NCBI GenBank assembly: GCA_902789175.1
Contig: CADANF010000007.1
Coordinates: 1-64,000 of the forward strand
Source of the DNA: an uncultured Lachnospiraceae bacterium
GTDB lineage: Bacteria; Bacillota; Clostridia; Lachnospirales; Lachnospiraceae
Length of the DNA: 64,000 nucleotides
Direction of reading: 5' to 3'
Shown here piece by piece: positions 24,457-33,930 of this stretch. The translations under genes and the position numbers were made by a program. The stretch's first letter is position 1. Each line of letters opens with the position of its first letter. The notes under the pieces are model-generated. The model was not told the origin of the DNA. It ran no database searches and saw nothing but the letters and a program-made list of their open reading frames with translations.

Positions 24457-25983
24457 ATGAAGTTAGGTGAGTTGAGCTCTGGAACACTTATAATGCTTAT
24501 AGTTGCAGTGGTACTTGTTGTTTTACTTATTGTACTTATTGTTGTAACTATCAATGTGTTGAAGAAACCAACAGAAAACGAAAATTATACAAAAAAAGAA
24601 TATACATCATATAAATCTGACGAAGATGAGTCAGAGAAGAAATCACGGTCTTCTATATTTGATGAAGATGATAATGACAAAGATGAAATAAAAAAATCTA
24701 AGAAGGATTCATTAGATAAATTCAAGCCTGAGAATGAAGCGGCCCACGAATCTGATATTGAAGAAGCCCCTAATGAGGATGATACTGATACAGCTGAGGA
24801 TGTTGAGGAAGAAGAGGACGAGGGGGATATCACTGAAGTCTTAAAAAGCACCATTGAGGCTGATGAAGCTGAGGCTGAAGAAAAAGTAAAAGAAGAAGTG
24901 GCAGAAAGATTCTTTAAGTCCGAAAATAAGGAATCAGTAAAAGAAGACACAGCAAAAGAAGATGAAACTGAAGCTAATGAAGAAGATGTAAAAAATTATA
25001 CTTCAATACATGATAGAAAAGTTAAGTTAGAATTCAGTTCTTTATTTGATCATAGAGATGATGATGTTACAAATGATACAATCGACGTGTCAAATCAGGT
25101 TAAGGATGCTAAGACAATGGAAGAAAAGTATGGTAAGTATAAGCCATCCGAAGAAAATGATAGTGCATTTGTTGATAACAGTTTTACAATAGAAAAAGGT
25201 CAGGATACAACATTTGACAGTGCCTTTACAGATAGTGCTTTTTCAGACACTGTTGAAGAAGAGGATAATTCTTTACTTGGAATGAAGCCATATAAGGATG
25301 AAGGAAAGATAACTGTTAATCCTGTAAATCAGGTTAATATAAATGCGGTTAATTCTGATATCATAGCTGATTCAGTGGATTTAGGAGCAAAGACTGCAAG
25401 TGCTGACGAGATGAAGGCATTCCTTAGCAATAATCCTGTTCCAAAGAAAAAGAATAAGAAGATGAAGAAGGGTGAAGCTCTCTTTGAACAGAAGTTTAGA
25501 GAAGAGACAAAACGTGGAGAGATTCAGGGAGCTGATTACTTCTGGTATAATAATCAGGATATAGAAAATCTTGCAAGAAAAGAAGACATGTACTTCTATT
25601 GCAAATATTTTAATGATCCAGATAAGGCCGTTCTTCCACTTATAATTGAAATGTACGACTGTGCATTTGTAAGAACAGAAGAGATTGAAAGAATTGCTTA
25701 TGGTATTAAATTTAAAGCCATGGGTATGAGGGAGATCCTCAGTGCAAAAGAAAATATAAGCTTTGACAGATCAGAGGCTACAAAAGAGCCAACTGAAGAG
25801 GATAAGCAGGAAATATATGAAAAATGGTGCGGATATGTTGATAACTTCCTTAAGATAATAGTTATCAATGCACCAGATAATATCAAGGAAGAGATCAAAC
25901 TTCAACTTTATCATTACGGTCATAATGATGCAGAAACACTTCTTTTCTGCCCGGATGAACCTGATGATGATGAAGATGATTAA
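24457..25983 (+). CDS. acidic single-pass membrane protein, function unknown
   Basis: A 508-residue protein I do not recognise. One N-terminal membrane helix (about residues 12-34) is followed by a stretch of ~300 residues that is extremely rich in Asp and Glu and looks disordered. A lysine-rich patch (VPKKKNKKMKKGEALFEQKF, about 325-344) comes next. A folded-looking C-terminal domain of ~150 residues follows (ADYFWYNNQDIENLARKEDM, VLPLIIEMYDCAFVRTEEIERIAYGI, IIVINAPDNIKEEI). The protein ends in an acidic tail. The layout suggests a tethered cytosolic domain on a long charged spacer. It stands alone between rrf2 and the pheST T-box. The start codon follows GAAAGGGAT. Confidence 0.8.
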   Translation: MKLGELSSGTLIMLIVAVVLVVLLIVLIVVTINVLKKPTENENYTKKEYTSYKSDEDESEKKSRSSIFDEDDNDKDEIKKSKKDSLDKFKPENEAAHESDIEEAPNEDDTDTAEDVEEEEDEGDITEVLKSTIEADEAEAEEKVKEEVAERFFKSENKESVKEDTAKEDETEANEEDVKNYTSIHDRKVKLEFSSLFDHRDDDVTNDTIDVSNQVKDAKTMEEKYGKYKPSEENDSAFVDNSFTIEKGQDTTFDSAFTDSAFSDTVEEEDNSLLGMKPYKDEGKITVNPVNQVNINAVNSDIIADSVDLGAKTASADEMKAFLSNNPVPKKKNKKMKKGEALFEQKFREETKRGEIQGADYFWYNNQDIENLARKEDMYFYCKYFNDPDKAVLPLIIEMYDCAFVRTEEIERIAYGIKFKAMGMREILSAKENISFDRSEATKEPTEEDKQEIYEKWCGYVDNFLKIIVINAPDNIKEEIKLQLYHYGHNDAETLLFCPDEPDDDEDD

Positions 25984-25986
25984 TAC

Positions 25987-26015
25987 TTGACAATGAAAGA
26001 CACAGTGATTAAACT
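25987..26015 (+). promoter_or_regulatory. promoter of the pheST T-box transcript
   Basis: TTGACA (25987-25992) is 17 bp from TAAACT (26010-26015). It lies immediately after the stop of the preceding gene. Confidence 0.75.
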
Positions 26016-26021
26016 TATCAC

Positions 26022-26290
26022 ATGTAAATAATAGAACGGCATTGATGGTGCATAAAGAGCATTGAAAACTCCTAAAGAGAGATGAGGTCACCGGCTGAGA
26101 GCTTCGTCAGGATAAGTCAATACTTTATCTTCACACCGGAGTCTTCTTGTTGAACGATATTACTATTAGGCAAGAACGTATGGAAAGCGCGTTAAGCTTA
26201 AATTAAGAGCCGCAAGATTTGCGGAATCAGGGTGGTACCACGGAAAATGTTTATTCGTCCCTTCGTTACTTAGGTAACGGAGGGATTTTT
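26022..26290 (+). promoter_or_regulatory. T-box riboswitch, Phe-specific (TTC specifier)
   Basis: The T-box sequence GGGTGGTACCACGG is at 26230-26243. The terminator stem TCCCTTCGTTAC/GTAACGGAGGGA (26258-26284) is followed by T residues to 26290. Stem I closes with ACTCC (26068-26072) pairing GGAGT (26138-26142), and TTC at 26130-26132 lies five bases before it. Uncharged tRNA-Phe (anticodon GAA, also encoded in this window) should bind TTC and promote read-through into pheST. Confidence 0.93.
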
Positions 26291-26324
26291 CTATTATATA
26301 CCCCATTCTAAGGAGGAAAGATAT

Positions 26325-27344
26325 ATGAGTAAGACGCTTCAGGAAATCAGACAGGAAGCAGAAGAAAAGATCAAAGCAACATTTACAGCTGAAACTCTTG
26401 ATGAAATAAGAGTAAATGTCTTAGGGAAAAAGGGTGAGTTAACTCAGATCCTTAAGAGCATGAAGGATCTTTCGCCAGAAGAAAGACCTAAGATCGGTCA
26501 GCAGGTTAATGAAGTAAGAAAGGTCTTAGAAGATCTTATCGAGTCTAAAAAGGCTGAGATCAAACATGCAGTACTTGCAGAGAAGATGAAGAGAGAGGCC
26601 ATCGACGTAACTCTTCCTGGAAAGAAGATGATGAGAGGTCATCGCCATCCTAACCAGATAGCTCTTGAGGATTTAGAGAAAGTATTCATTGGAATGGGTT
26701 ATCAGGTAGTTGAAGGACCTGAAGTAGAATTCGACAGATATAATTTCGAACTTCTTAATATTCCTGCAAATCATCCTGCTAAGGACGAACAGGATACATT
26801 TTATATTACAAAAGACATTCTCCTTAGAACCCAGACATCTTCAGTTCAGGCGAGAATCATGGAAGGCGGAGAGCTTCCAATTAAGATCATTTCACCAGGC
26901 AGAGTGTTCAGAGCCGATGAAGTTGATGCTACACACTCACCTTCATTCCATCAGGTAGAAGGTCTTGTTGTAGGTAAGGGCGTAACAATGGCAGATCTTA
27001 AGGGAACTCTTGATCAGTTTGCAAGAGAATTCTTTGGACCAGGAACAAAGACAAAGCTTCGTCCACATCATTTCCCATTTACTGAGCCATCAGCAGAAGT
27101 TGATGTAACATGCTTTAAGTGTGGTGGTAAGGGATGTAACGTATGTAAGGGTTCAGGCTGGATTGAGATTCTTGGATGTGGTATGGTTCATCCTCACGTG
27201 CTTGAAATGTGTGGTATCGATCCAAATGTTTATTCAGGTTTTGCCTTTGGTATCGGACTTGAAAGAGTAGCACTTCTTAAATATGAAATTGATGATATGC
27301 GTCTTCTCTATGAGAACGATGTAAGATTCCTTAAGCAGTTCTAA
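26325..27344 (+). CDS. pheS: phenylalanyl-tRNA synthetase alpha subunit
   Basis: A 339-residue catalytic alpha subunit of the (alpha-beta)2 enzyme. An N-terminal coiled coil binds tRNA. Class II motifs follow (HPNQIALEDLEKVFIGMGYQ, LLRTQTSSVQAR, PGRVFRADEVDATHSPSFHQVEG, GFAFGIGLERVALLKY). A CxxCGGKGCNxCxxSGW-like cysteine cluster (about residues 264-282) probably binds zinc and is common in Clostridia. AAGGAGGAAAG precedes the ATG. It is expressed through the Phe T-box. Confidence 0.98.
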   Translation: MSKTLQEIRQEAEEKIKATFTAETLDEIRVNVLGKKGELTQILKSMKDLSPEERPKIGQQVNEVRKVLEDLIESKKAEIKHAVLAEKMKREAIDVTLPGKKMMRGHRHPNQIALEDLEKVFIGMGYQVVEGPEVEFDRYNFELLNIPANHPAKDEQDTFYITKDILLRTQTSSVQARIMEGGELPIKIISPGRVFRADEVDATHSPSFHQVEGLVVGKGVTMADLKGTLDQFAREFFGPGTKTKLRPHHFPFTEPSAEVDVTCFKCGGKGCNVCKGSGWIEILGCGMVHPHVLEMCGIDPNVYSGFAFGIGLERVALLKYEIDDMRLLYENDVRFLKQF

Positions 27345-27390
27345 TTTAGGAAGAAATAATTAAAAGATAAGATTTATTAAGGAGATAGAT

Positions 27391-29823
27391 ATGAATACAC
27401 CAATATCATGGATTAAAGCATATGTTCCTGATCTGGATGTTACTCCACAGGAATTTGTTGATAAGATCACACTTTCAGGTTCACATGTTGAAAACTATAA
27501 AACATTTAATAAGAATCTTGAAAAAATAGTAGTAGGAAAGGTTCTTAAGATAGATAGACATCCTGATGCGGATAAATTGGTAATCTGTCAGGTGGATGTC
27601 GGAGAAAATGAGCCTATTCAGATAGTAACAGGTGCTCCAAATGTAGAAGTAGGCCAGTTAGTTCCAACAGTACTTGATGGCGGAAGAGTTGCAGGAGGAC
27701 ACGACGGAGGAGAACTTCCTGCTGACGGAATAAGGATTAAAAAGGGAAAACTTCGTGGAGTTGAGTCATACGGTATGATGTGCGCCATTGAAGAACTTGG
27801 CTCTTCTCGTGAGCTTTACCCAGAAGCTCCGGAAAACGGAATCTATGTATTCCCAGCTGATGCTGATGTAAAGCCTGGAGACGATGCGGTTGCAGCTCTC
27901 GGACTTGATGATACAAATGTAGAATATGAGATCACATCTAACAGAGTAGACTGTTTCTCAATCCTTGGAATGGCTAGAGAGGCAGCTGTTACATTTGATA
28001 AGCCTTTCTATCCACCAGTAGTAGAAGTAAAAGAAGAGTCAGATGAAAAGACTGAGGACTATATCTCAGTTGATGTGCAGGATACAGAGCTCTGCAAGAG
28101 ATATGTGGCAAGGGTTGTTAAGAATGTTAAGATCGGACCTTCACCTGAATGGATGAAGAGAAGACTTCGTGCCCAGGGTATCAGATCTATCAATAATATC
28201 GTTGATATCACAAATTATGTAATGGAAGAATATGGTCAGCCAATGCATGCTTATGACCTTTCTACAATTGCTGGAAATAAGATAGTAGTTAAGCGTGCCG
28301 CAGATGGAGATAAGTTTACAACACTTGATGGTGTTGAAAGAGAGCTTGACAGCAACGTTCTTATGATCTGTGATGGAGAAAAGGAAGTTGGTATCGCTGG
28401 TATGATGGGCGGTGCTAATTCAATGGTTACAGATGATATTAAGGATCTTTTATTTGAGGCTGCCTGCTTCGATGGAACAAATATCCGTCTTTCAGAGAGA
28501 AGACTTGGGCTTCGTACAGATGCTGCCGGTAAGTTTGAAAAGGGACTTGATCCAAATCTTGCCAAGGAAGCGATTGACAGAGCATGTCAGCTTATTGAAG
28601 AACTTGGATGTGGAGAAGTTCTTAAGGGAGCAGTTGATGTTTATCCAGAAAAGGTTGAGCCATGGACACTTCCATTTGAACCAGAAAGAATGAATGCACT
28701 TCTTGGACTTAATGTTCCTGAAGAAGAAATGCTTTATATCTTTAAGGGATTTGGACTTAAATATAATGAGAGTGACAGAACTCTTACAATTCCTACATAT
28801 AGACAGGATCTTCATTGCATGAATGATCTTGCAGAAGAAGTTGCAAGAATCTATGGATATGATAAGATCCCATCAACTCTTACTACTCTTAATGCAGGAA
28901 TTGGTGGACTTCCTTACAATCAGGAAATTGAAGCTATCGCAAGAAATGTTGTAGAAGCTAATGGTTTTTCAGGCGGAATGTGCTATTCGTTTGAAAGTCC
29001 AAAGGTATTTGATAAATTATTACTTCCTGCTGACAGCAAGTTCCGTGAGGCAGTTAAGATAAGTAATCCTCTTGGTGAAGACTTCTCAATCATGAGAACT
29101 ATCTCACTTAATGGAATGCTTACATCTCTTTCAACTAACTTTAACAGACGTAATAAAGATGTACGTCTTTATGAAATGGGAAATGTATATGTGCCACATA
29201 GTCTTCCACTTACAGAGCTTCCTGATGAAAAGATGAAGCTCACACTTGGTATGTATGGTGAAGGAGATTTCTTCACACTTAAGGGAGTTGTTGAAGAACT
29301 TTTCGAAAAGCTTCATTTCGCTGATGAAGTAGAATATGAGCATACAACTGCATATCCATTCCTTCATCCAGGAAGACAGGCTGAGATCATGAGAGGTGAT
29401 ATGGCAGTTGGTTACATCGGCCAGTTACACCCGGAAGTAGTTGAAAATTATTCAATGAAGGGTGAGGTATATGTAGCTGTTCTTAACATGGATGTAGTTA
29501 CAAGCCTTACAAAGGAAGATATTAAATACACAGGTATTGCTAAATTCCCTGGATCTACAAGAGACCTTTCACTTGTATGTGATAAGAGCGTATTTGTTGG
29601 TGATATTGAGAAGGTGCTTAAGAAGGCTGGCGGCCAGTTGCTTGAGCATATTGAACTTTTTGATGTTTACGAAGGAGATCAGGTAGGCGAAGGTAAAAAG
29701 TCAGTAGCATTTTCACTTCTTTTCAGAGCAAAGGACAGAACTCTTGCAGATACAGAAGTAAATGCTATAATAGAAAAGTCTCTTGAGAAACTTAAGGAAA
29801 TTGGGGTTTCTTTAAGATCATAA
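27391..29823 (+). CDS. pheT: phenylalanyl-tRNA synthetase beta subunit
   Basis: An 810-residue beta subunit, normal length. It has an N-terminal EMAP/OB tRNA-binding domain (VVGKVLKIDRHPDADKLVICQVDVG), the B3/B4 editing domain, the B5 domain, a catalytic-like core and a C-terminal anticodon-binding FDX domain (KFPGSTRDLSLVCD, then LFDVYEGDQVGEGKKSVAFSL). It corrects Tyr-tRNA-Phe and binds the anticodon. It lies 46 bp after pheS in the same operon. Confidence 0.98.
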   Translation: MNTPISWIKAYVPDLDVTPQEFVDKITLSGSHVENYKTFNKNLEKIVVGKVLKIDRHPDADKLVICQVDVGENEPIQIVTGAPNVEVGQLVPTVLDGGRVAGGHDGGELPADGIRIKKGKLRGVESYGMMCAIEELGSSRELYPEAPENGIYVFPADADVKPGDDAVAALGLDDTNVEYEITSNRVDCFSILGMAREAAVTFDKPFYPPVVEVKEESDEKTEDYISVDVQDTELCKRYVARVVKNVKIGPSPEWMKRRLRAQGIRSINNIVDITNYVMEEYGQPMHAYDLSTIAGNKIVVKRAADGDKFTTLDGVERELDSNVLMICDGEKEVGIAGMMGGANSMVTDDIKDLLFEAACFDGTNIRLSERRLGLRTDAAGKFEKGLDPNLAKEAIDRACQLIEELGCGEVLKGAVDVYPEKVEPWTLPFEPERMNALLGLNVPEEEMLYIFKGFGLKYNESDRTLTIPTYRQDLHCMNDLAEEVARIYGYDKIPSTLTTLNAGIGGLPYNQEIEAIARNVVEANGFSGGMCYSFESPKVFDKLLLPADSKFREAVKISNPLGEDFSIMRTISLNGMLTSLSTNFNRRNKDVRLYEMGNVYVPHSLPLTELPDEKMKLTLGMYGEGDFFTLKGVVEELFEKLHFADEVEYEHTTAYPFLHPGRQAEIMRGDMAVGYIGQLHPEVVENYSMKGEVYVAVLNMDVVTSLTKEDIKYTGIAKFPGSTRDLSLVCDKSVFVGDIEKVLKKAGGQLLEHIELFDVYEGDQVGEGKKSVAFSLLFRAKDRTLADTEVNAIIEKSLEKLKEIGVSLRS

Positions 29824-29848
29824 CTTATAATTTAGAAGGAATAATAAA

Positions 29849-30874
29849 ATGGAATTAACTGATTTTAATTACGATCTGCCTGAGGAGCTTATTGCTCAGG
29901 ACCCACTTCTTAAGAGAAGTGATTCAAGACTTATGGTAATACATAGGGACACAGGAGAGATAGAACATAAACATTTCAGTGATATAATCGATTATCTTGA
30001 TCCGGGAGACTGTCTTGTTATAAATGACACTAAGGTTATCCCTGCCCGACTTATGGGAGTTAAGGACGAGACCGGAGCATCTATCGAAGTCCTTCTTCTT
30101 CGTAACAAAGGAGATAATGTCTGGGAAACTCTTGTAAGACCAGGCAAGAAGGCAAAAATTGGAACTGTTATTTCTTTTGGTGATGGACTCCTTAAGGGAG
30201 AAGTAGTTGACATCGTTGATGAAGGAAACAGACTTATAAAATTTTCATATGAAGGAATATGGGAAGAGGTACTTGATAGATTAGGCGAGATGCCTCTTCC
30301 ACCATATATAACTCATAAACTTCAGGATAAGAATCGTTATCAGACTGTTTATGCAAAACATGAAGGATCTGCAGCTGCTCCAACAGCCGGGCTTCATTTT
30401 ACAGAGGAACTTTTGCAAAAGATTAAGGATAAAGGCATTAATATTGCGAGGGTAACTCTTCATGTAGGACTTGGAACCTTCAGACCTGTTAAGGTTGAAA
30501 AAATAGAAGAGCATCATATGCATTCAGAATACTATGTTATACCTGATGAAACAGCAGAACTTATCAATAAGACCCGTGCTGCTGGAAAGAGGATCATATC
30601 TGTTGGAACAACAAGTACGAGAACTCTTGAGTCTGCAGCGGCAGAGGATGGTACACTTAAAGGTGCTAGTGGATGGACAGATATCTTTATCTATCCAGGA
30701 TATAAGTTTAAGGTGGTGGATTCTTTAATTACTAACTTCCATCTTCCTGAATCAACACTTATAATGTTAGTATCAGCTTTTTATGATAGAGAAAAGGTAC
30801 TTGATGCATATAAGACTGCTGTTGATGAAAGATATAGATTCTTCTCATTCGGAGATGCTATGGTACTCATATAA
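29849..30874 (+). CDS. queA: S-adenosylmethionine:tRNA ribosyltransferase-isomerase
   Basis: A 341-residue enzyme that transfers the ribosyl part of SAM to preQ1 at tRNA position 34, making epoxyqueuosine in tRNA-Asp, -Asn, -His and -Tyr. Family motifs are present: [59 protein letters not shown] and [18 protein letters not shown]. Two of its tRNA targets, Asp and Tyr, are encoded at the window's left end. It sits 25 bp after pheT and is probably co-transcribed. No tgt, queG or preQ1 riboswitch is nearby. Confidence 0.97.
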   Translation: MELTDFNYDLPEELIAQDPLLKRSDSRLMVIHRDTGEIEHKHFSDIIDYLDPGDCLVINDTKVIPARLMGVKDETGASIEVLLLRNKGDNVWETLVRPGKKAKIGTVISFGDGLLKGEVVDIVDEGNRLIKFSYEGIWEEVLDRLGEMPLPPYITHKLQDKNRYQTVYAKHEGSAAAPTAGLHFTEELLQKIKDKGINIARVTLHVGLGTFRPVKVEKIEEHHMHSEYYVIPDETAELINKTRAAGKRIISVGTTSTRTLESAAAEDGTLKGASGWTDIFIYPGYKFKVVDSLITNFHLPESTLIMLVSAFYDREKVLDAYKTAVDERYRFFSFGDAMVLI

Positions 30875-30917
30875 ATAGTACTTTTAATTAATTTGAATTT
30901 GAAGGGAACATGGAGCT

Positions 30918-32738
30918 ATGAAAACAGTAAAAGACAGTATAAAACTTTTTAGATTTAATCTGCCTTCAGTGATTATATTTGAAATGCTTGTACATATACT
31001 TGCTGCTGCGGTTCTTGTTCCCTTATATTATGTTTTCTGCAACTCTGCGATAAAACTTGCAGGGGTTAATTATCTAAATAGAAGCAATGTAGGTAAGTTC
31101 TTTAAATATCCGGGAACTTACCTTTTTATTCTTGTATATCTTATTATTGCAGCATTTCTTATTTCCATAAATATATCCGGTTTGATACATAATTATATAG
31201 CGGCATCTACTTTAAAAAGAGTAGGTCCTTTCAGAATATTTATGTATGGATTAAAAGGTGCTGTAAAAAGTCTCAGACCACTAAACTTTATAGCAGGGAT
31301 AATGGCATTATTCTTTGCACCTGCAATGTCTATAATCTTTTATACTTTTAATCTGTTACAGTTATCTCTTCCAGGTTACATATTAAGTTATCTGAATAAT
31401 CATGTTATAGGTGTAAGGATATTTATAGTGATATATCTGATTCTTTCTCTTGTATGTTTTGATTATACTTATGCACTACATTATTATATGGTGACACGTG
31501 GATCATTTTTTCAGGCTGTAAGAAGGTCAAGAAAGATCCTTAAAGGAAAGAGATTTAAGAATATATTATCAATAGAATTATGGACATTGGCGGTAAGTGG
31601 TGTATCTATTTTTATCGGATCTGTTATCATATCAAAGTTTATCCCAAAACTTATTAAATTGATCAAGATAAATGTTGCATCATTTTTCATTACATCAATT
31701 TCTCAGAGTATGCTTTTGGTTCTTGTTATACTTTTGGTGCTTCTTGGAATTCCGTTAAATATGTGTTTTATCACTTATAGATTTTCGGAAATGCAGCCGC
31801 AAAGATCTGTACTGCCCAATATTGCAGATTATAAGGATTATAATCCGAAGAAAAGTATGATGAGAGAAAAAGCTGGTGTTGTTACATTACTGGCTATATG
31901 TTTTGTTCTGGATATTGCATTTTATAGATTGAACAGACTTGGTGCTTTCAACATAAACGCGGACTATCTTAATACCGTGACTATCACTGCTCATAGAGGT
32001 GCATCTCTTGATGCGCCGGAGAATACTCTTGGAGCATTTGAACTGGCTATAAATCAAGGGGCAGATGTAGTTGAGCTTGATGTAAGGGAAACAAAGGATC
32101 ATGTGATAATAGTTCAGCATGATGAAACATTTAAAAGGACCATAGGTCTTGATAAAAAGGTTGGGGACATGACTTATGATGAAATCTTAGAGCTTAGTGC
32201 AGGGGCCTGGTATGATGAAAATTATAAAAATGAAAAAGTACCCACTTTAGAAGAGGCGATCGATCTTATTAAGGGAAGAGCAAAGTTAAATATTGAATTA
32301 AAACCGGCTTCAACGGATTCAATGCTGATAGAGGAAGTAGTGCGTATTGTAAATGAGAAGAACATAAAAAAAAGCTGTGTGGTAACATCCCTTAATTACA
32401 ACTCCCTTAAGGAAGTTAAGGAACTTGATCCGGATATAAAGACTATATATGTAATGTCTGTTGCTTTAGGAGACTATTATAATCTTAAATATGCAGATGG
32501 ATTCAGTATTAAATATACCTATTTATCAAGTTCATCAGTTAAAAATGCTCATAAAGTTGGTAAGGAAGTATATGTATGGACTGTTAATTCAAAACGTCTT
32601 CTTGAAAGACTTATGCTTTTAAATGTAGACAGTATAATAACTGATAATCCGGAGAAAATGAGACATGATATGGCAGACATATATGAAGACAACAGTCTTT
32701 TTGGAACGTTAAATTCGTATTTTAAAAATCTTTTCTAG
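30918..32738 (+). CDS. membrane-anchored glycerophosphodiester phosphodiesterase
   Basis: A 606-residue protein. The N-terminal ~330 residues hold multiple membrane helices of the type found in 'GPDPase_memb' proteins. The C-terminal GDPD domain has its active-site pattern: AHRGASLDAPENTLGAFE, ELDVRETKDHVIIVQHDETFKRT, KLNIELKP and the ending VWTVNS...IITDNPE. It should hydrolyse glycerophosphodiesters or related lipid or teichoic-acid headgroups at the outer face. GGGAACATGGAG precedes ATG 30918. The gene 16 bp downstream is a degenerate amidase lipoprotein. Confidence 0.92.
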   Translation: MKTVKDSIKLFRFNLPSVIIFEMLVHILAAAVLVPLYYVFCNSAIKLAGVNYLNRSNVGKFFKYPGTYLFILVYLIIAAFLISINISGLIHNYIAASTLKRVGPFRIFMYGLKGAVKSLRPLNFIAGIMALFFAPAMSIIFYTFNLLQLSLPGYILSYLNNHVIGVRIFIVIYLILSLVCFDYTYALHYYMVTRGSFFQAVRRSRKILKGKRFKNILSIELWTLAVSGVSIFIGSVIISKFIPKLIKLIKINVASFFITSISQSMLLVLVILLVLLGIPLNMCFITYRFSEMQPQRSVLPNIADYKDYNPKKSMMREKAGVVTLLAICFVLDIAFYRLNRLGAFNINADYLNTVTITAHRGASLDAPENTLGAFELAINQGADVVELDVRETKDHVIIVQHDETFKRTIGLDKKVGDMTYDEILELSAGAWYDENYKNEKVPTLEEAIDLIKGRAKLNIELKPASTDSMLIEEVVRIVNEKNIKKSCVVTSLNYNSLKEVKELDPDIKTIYVMSVALGDYYNLKYADGFSIKYTYLSSSSVKNAHKVGKEVYVWTVNSKRLLERLMLLNVDSIITDNPEKMRHDMADIYEDNSLFGTLNSYFKNLF

Positions 32739-32754
32739 TTTAAGAGGAAAAAAA

Positions 32755-33858
32755 GTGAAGAAGAAACTGATTATTTTATTAAGTATTGTAATGTGCCTTG
32801 CATTTACCGGATGCCGTTTAATAGGTAGTGAAAGTGCATCAGAAACAGATGGAGAAAAAAAGGAAGATCCAACATCAGGTTTTATAGAACTTGAGGGATA
32901 TGTAAAGACCATTAGAGATGAGGTTAATATCTATAGAACTCCTGATGAAAATGGAGAGATATATATGACCTTAAATAAAGGGGTTGATCTTAAAAGAACA
33001 GGTGGAAAAAATGGATGGGTCAGAGTAAGGCTTAATGACATTTTATGTTATGTAAATGGTAAAGATGTAGAAGAGACCACTATAAAATGGGCTACAGAGA
33101 CGGATGCAAAGACTGTGACCCATATAGTTTATATAGATCCTGCAAAGCAGATAGAAAAAGATGATACCTTAGAACCAATAAGACCGGATATAAAGATCAG
33201 TGATATAGCTGATACCAGCAAAAATGAAGAGAATTCTGATGAAGAAGATTCATCAGAGCAGGGGACTGAATCTAAAAATATTGATTCATCACTTGCAAAA
33301 GCAGCTATGGCACCCTCAGCTATAGGCGTAACAACAGGAAATTTTGAATATGATATTACATTTGCAATTGCAGATAAAACAAGAAAAGAATTAGAGACCA
33401 TGGGATATACTGTTATACTCTCCCGTGAATCAGATAGCGTAAATATAAGTAATTCAAAGAGAGCTCTTGATGCAGTGTCAAATGAAGCTGAGATTTATAT
33501 AAGAATAAGTGCTGGTTCAACAAAAAATGCGAATACCAAGGGAATGGCAGGTTTTATAACAACTGATTCAAATCCAAATACAAAGGATTATTATACAAAG
33601 AGTTATGATCTTTGTAATCTTATGCTTGATAAAGCTACAAAAAAAACAGGAGCAAAGAATTTGGGATTATTTAAGACTGATGAACTTACAAGCCTTAATT
33701 ATTGTACAACTATGCCTGCTGTATCAATTAATGTTGGTTATCTTTCAAATGTTGATGACGATACTTCATTAGGAAATGAAGAATATGTTAACAAAGTATC
33801 AGATGCTCTAACCGACGCGGTTGTAGAGTATTTTACAGGTAGAAACTTGACAGAATAA
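32755..33858 (+). CDS. SH3-amidase-like lipoprotein, probably catalytically inactive
   Basis: A 367-residue protein. The N-terminus is a lipoprotein signal (LAFTGC, Cys at residue 20). A bacterial SH3 domain follows (residues ~45-105), then a low-complexity Glu/Ser linker and an amidase_3-like domain (~125-367). Zinc-site residues of N-acetylmuramoyl-L-alanine amidases are mostly gone: the expected DPGHGG is DPAKQI, the second His position (SIHAN) reads RISAG, and the catalytic Glu before GYLSN is Asn. Only the Glu of NFEYDITFAIA remains. It may bind peptidoglycan without cutting. The start is GTG after AAGAGGAAA. The sleB-like gene's promoter lies in its last codons. Confidence 0.82.
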   Translation: MKKKLIILLSIVMCLAFTGCRLIGSESASETDGEKKEDPTSGFIELEGYVKTIRDEVNIYRTPDENGEIYMTLNKGVDLKRTGGKNGWVRVRLNDILCYVNGKDVEETTIKWATETDAKTVTHIVYIDPAKQIEKDDTLEPIRPDIKISDIADTSKNEENSDEEDSSEQGTESKNIDSSLAKAAMAPSAIGVTTGNFEYDITFAIADKTRKELETMGYTVILSRESDSVNISNSKRALDAVSNEAEIYIRISAGSTKNANTKGMAGFITTDSNPNTKDYYTKSYDLCNLMLDKATKKTGAKNLGLFKTDELTSLNYCTTMPAVSINVGYLSNVDDDTSLGNEEYVNKVSDALTDAVVEYFTGRNLTE

Positions 33859-33875
33859 TGTAACAGTGTTAATAT
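33847..33875 (+). promoter_or_regulatory. promoter of the SleB-like gene
   Basis: A perfect -35 TTGACA (33847-33852) lies inside the end of the amidase-like gene. The -10 TAATAT (33870-33875) is 17 bp on. Confidence 0.82.
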
Positions 33876-33904
33876 CTATCTGTAACAAATTTGTAACATT
33901 GTTA
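33859..33904 (+). promoter_or_regulatory. twin palindromic operators on the SleB promoter
   Basis: Two perfect 11-bp palindromes of the form TAACA-N-TGTTA lie at 33861-33871 (in the -35/-10 spacer) and 33894-33904 (about 15 bp into the transcript). Their centres are 33 bp apart, about three helical turns. An extra half-site TGTAACA is at 33881-33887. This is the classic layout for cooperative repression. The regulator is unknown. Confidence 0.65.
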
Positions 33905-33930
33905 AATGAATTAGAAACATTTTTGAGATT

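Noticed and set aside
24585..24950. A 121-codon serine-rich reading frame antisense to the acidic protein
   Set aside because: It is the mirror of Asp/Glu-rich codons (GAx to TCx) and has no start context.
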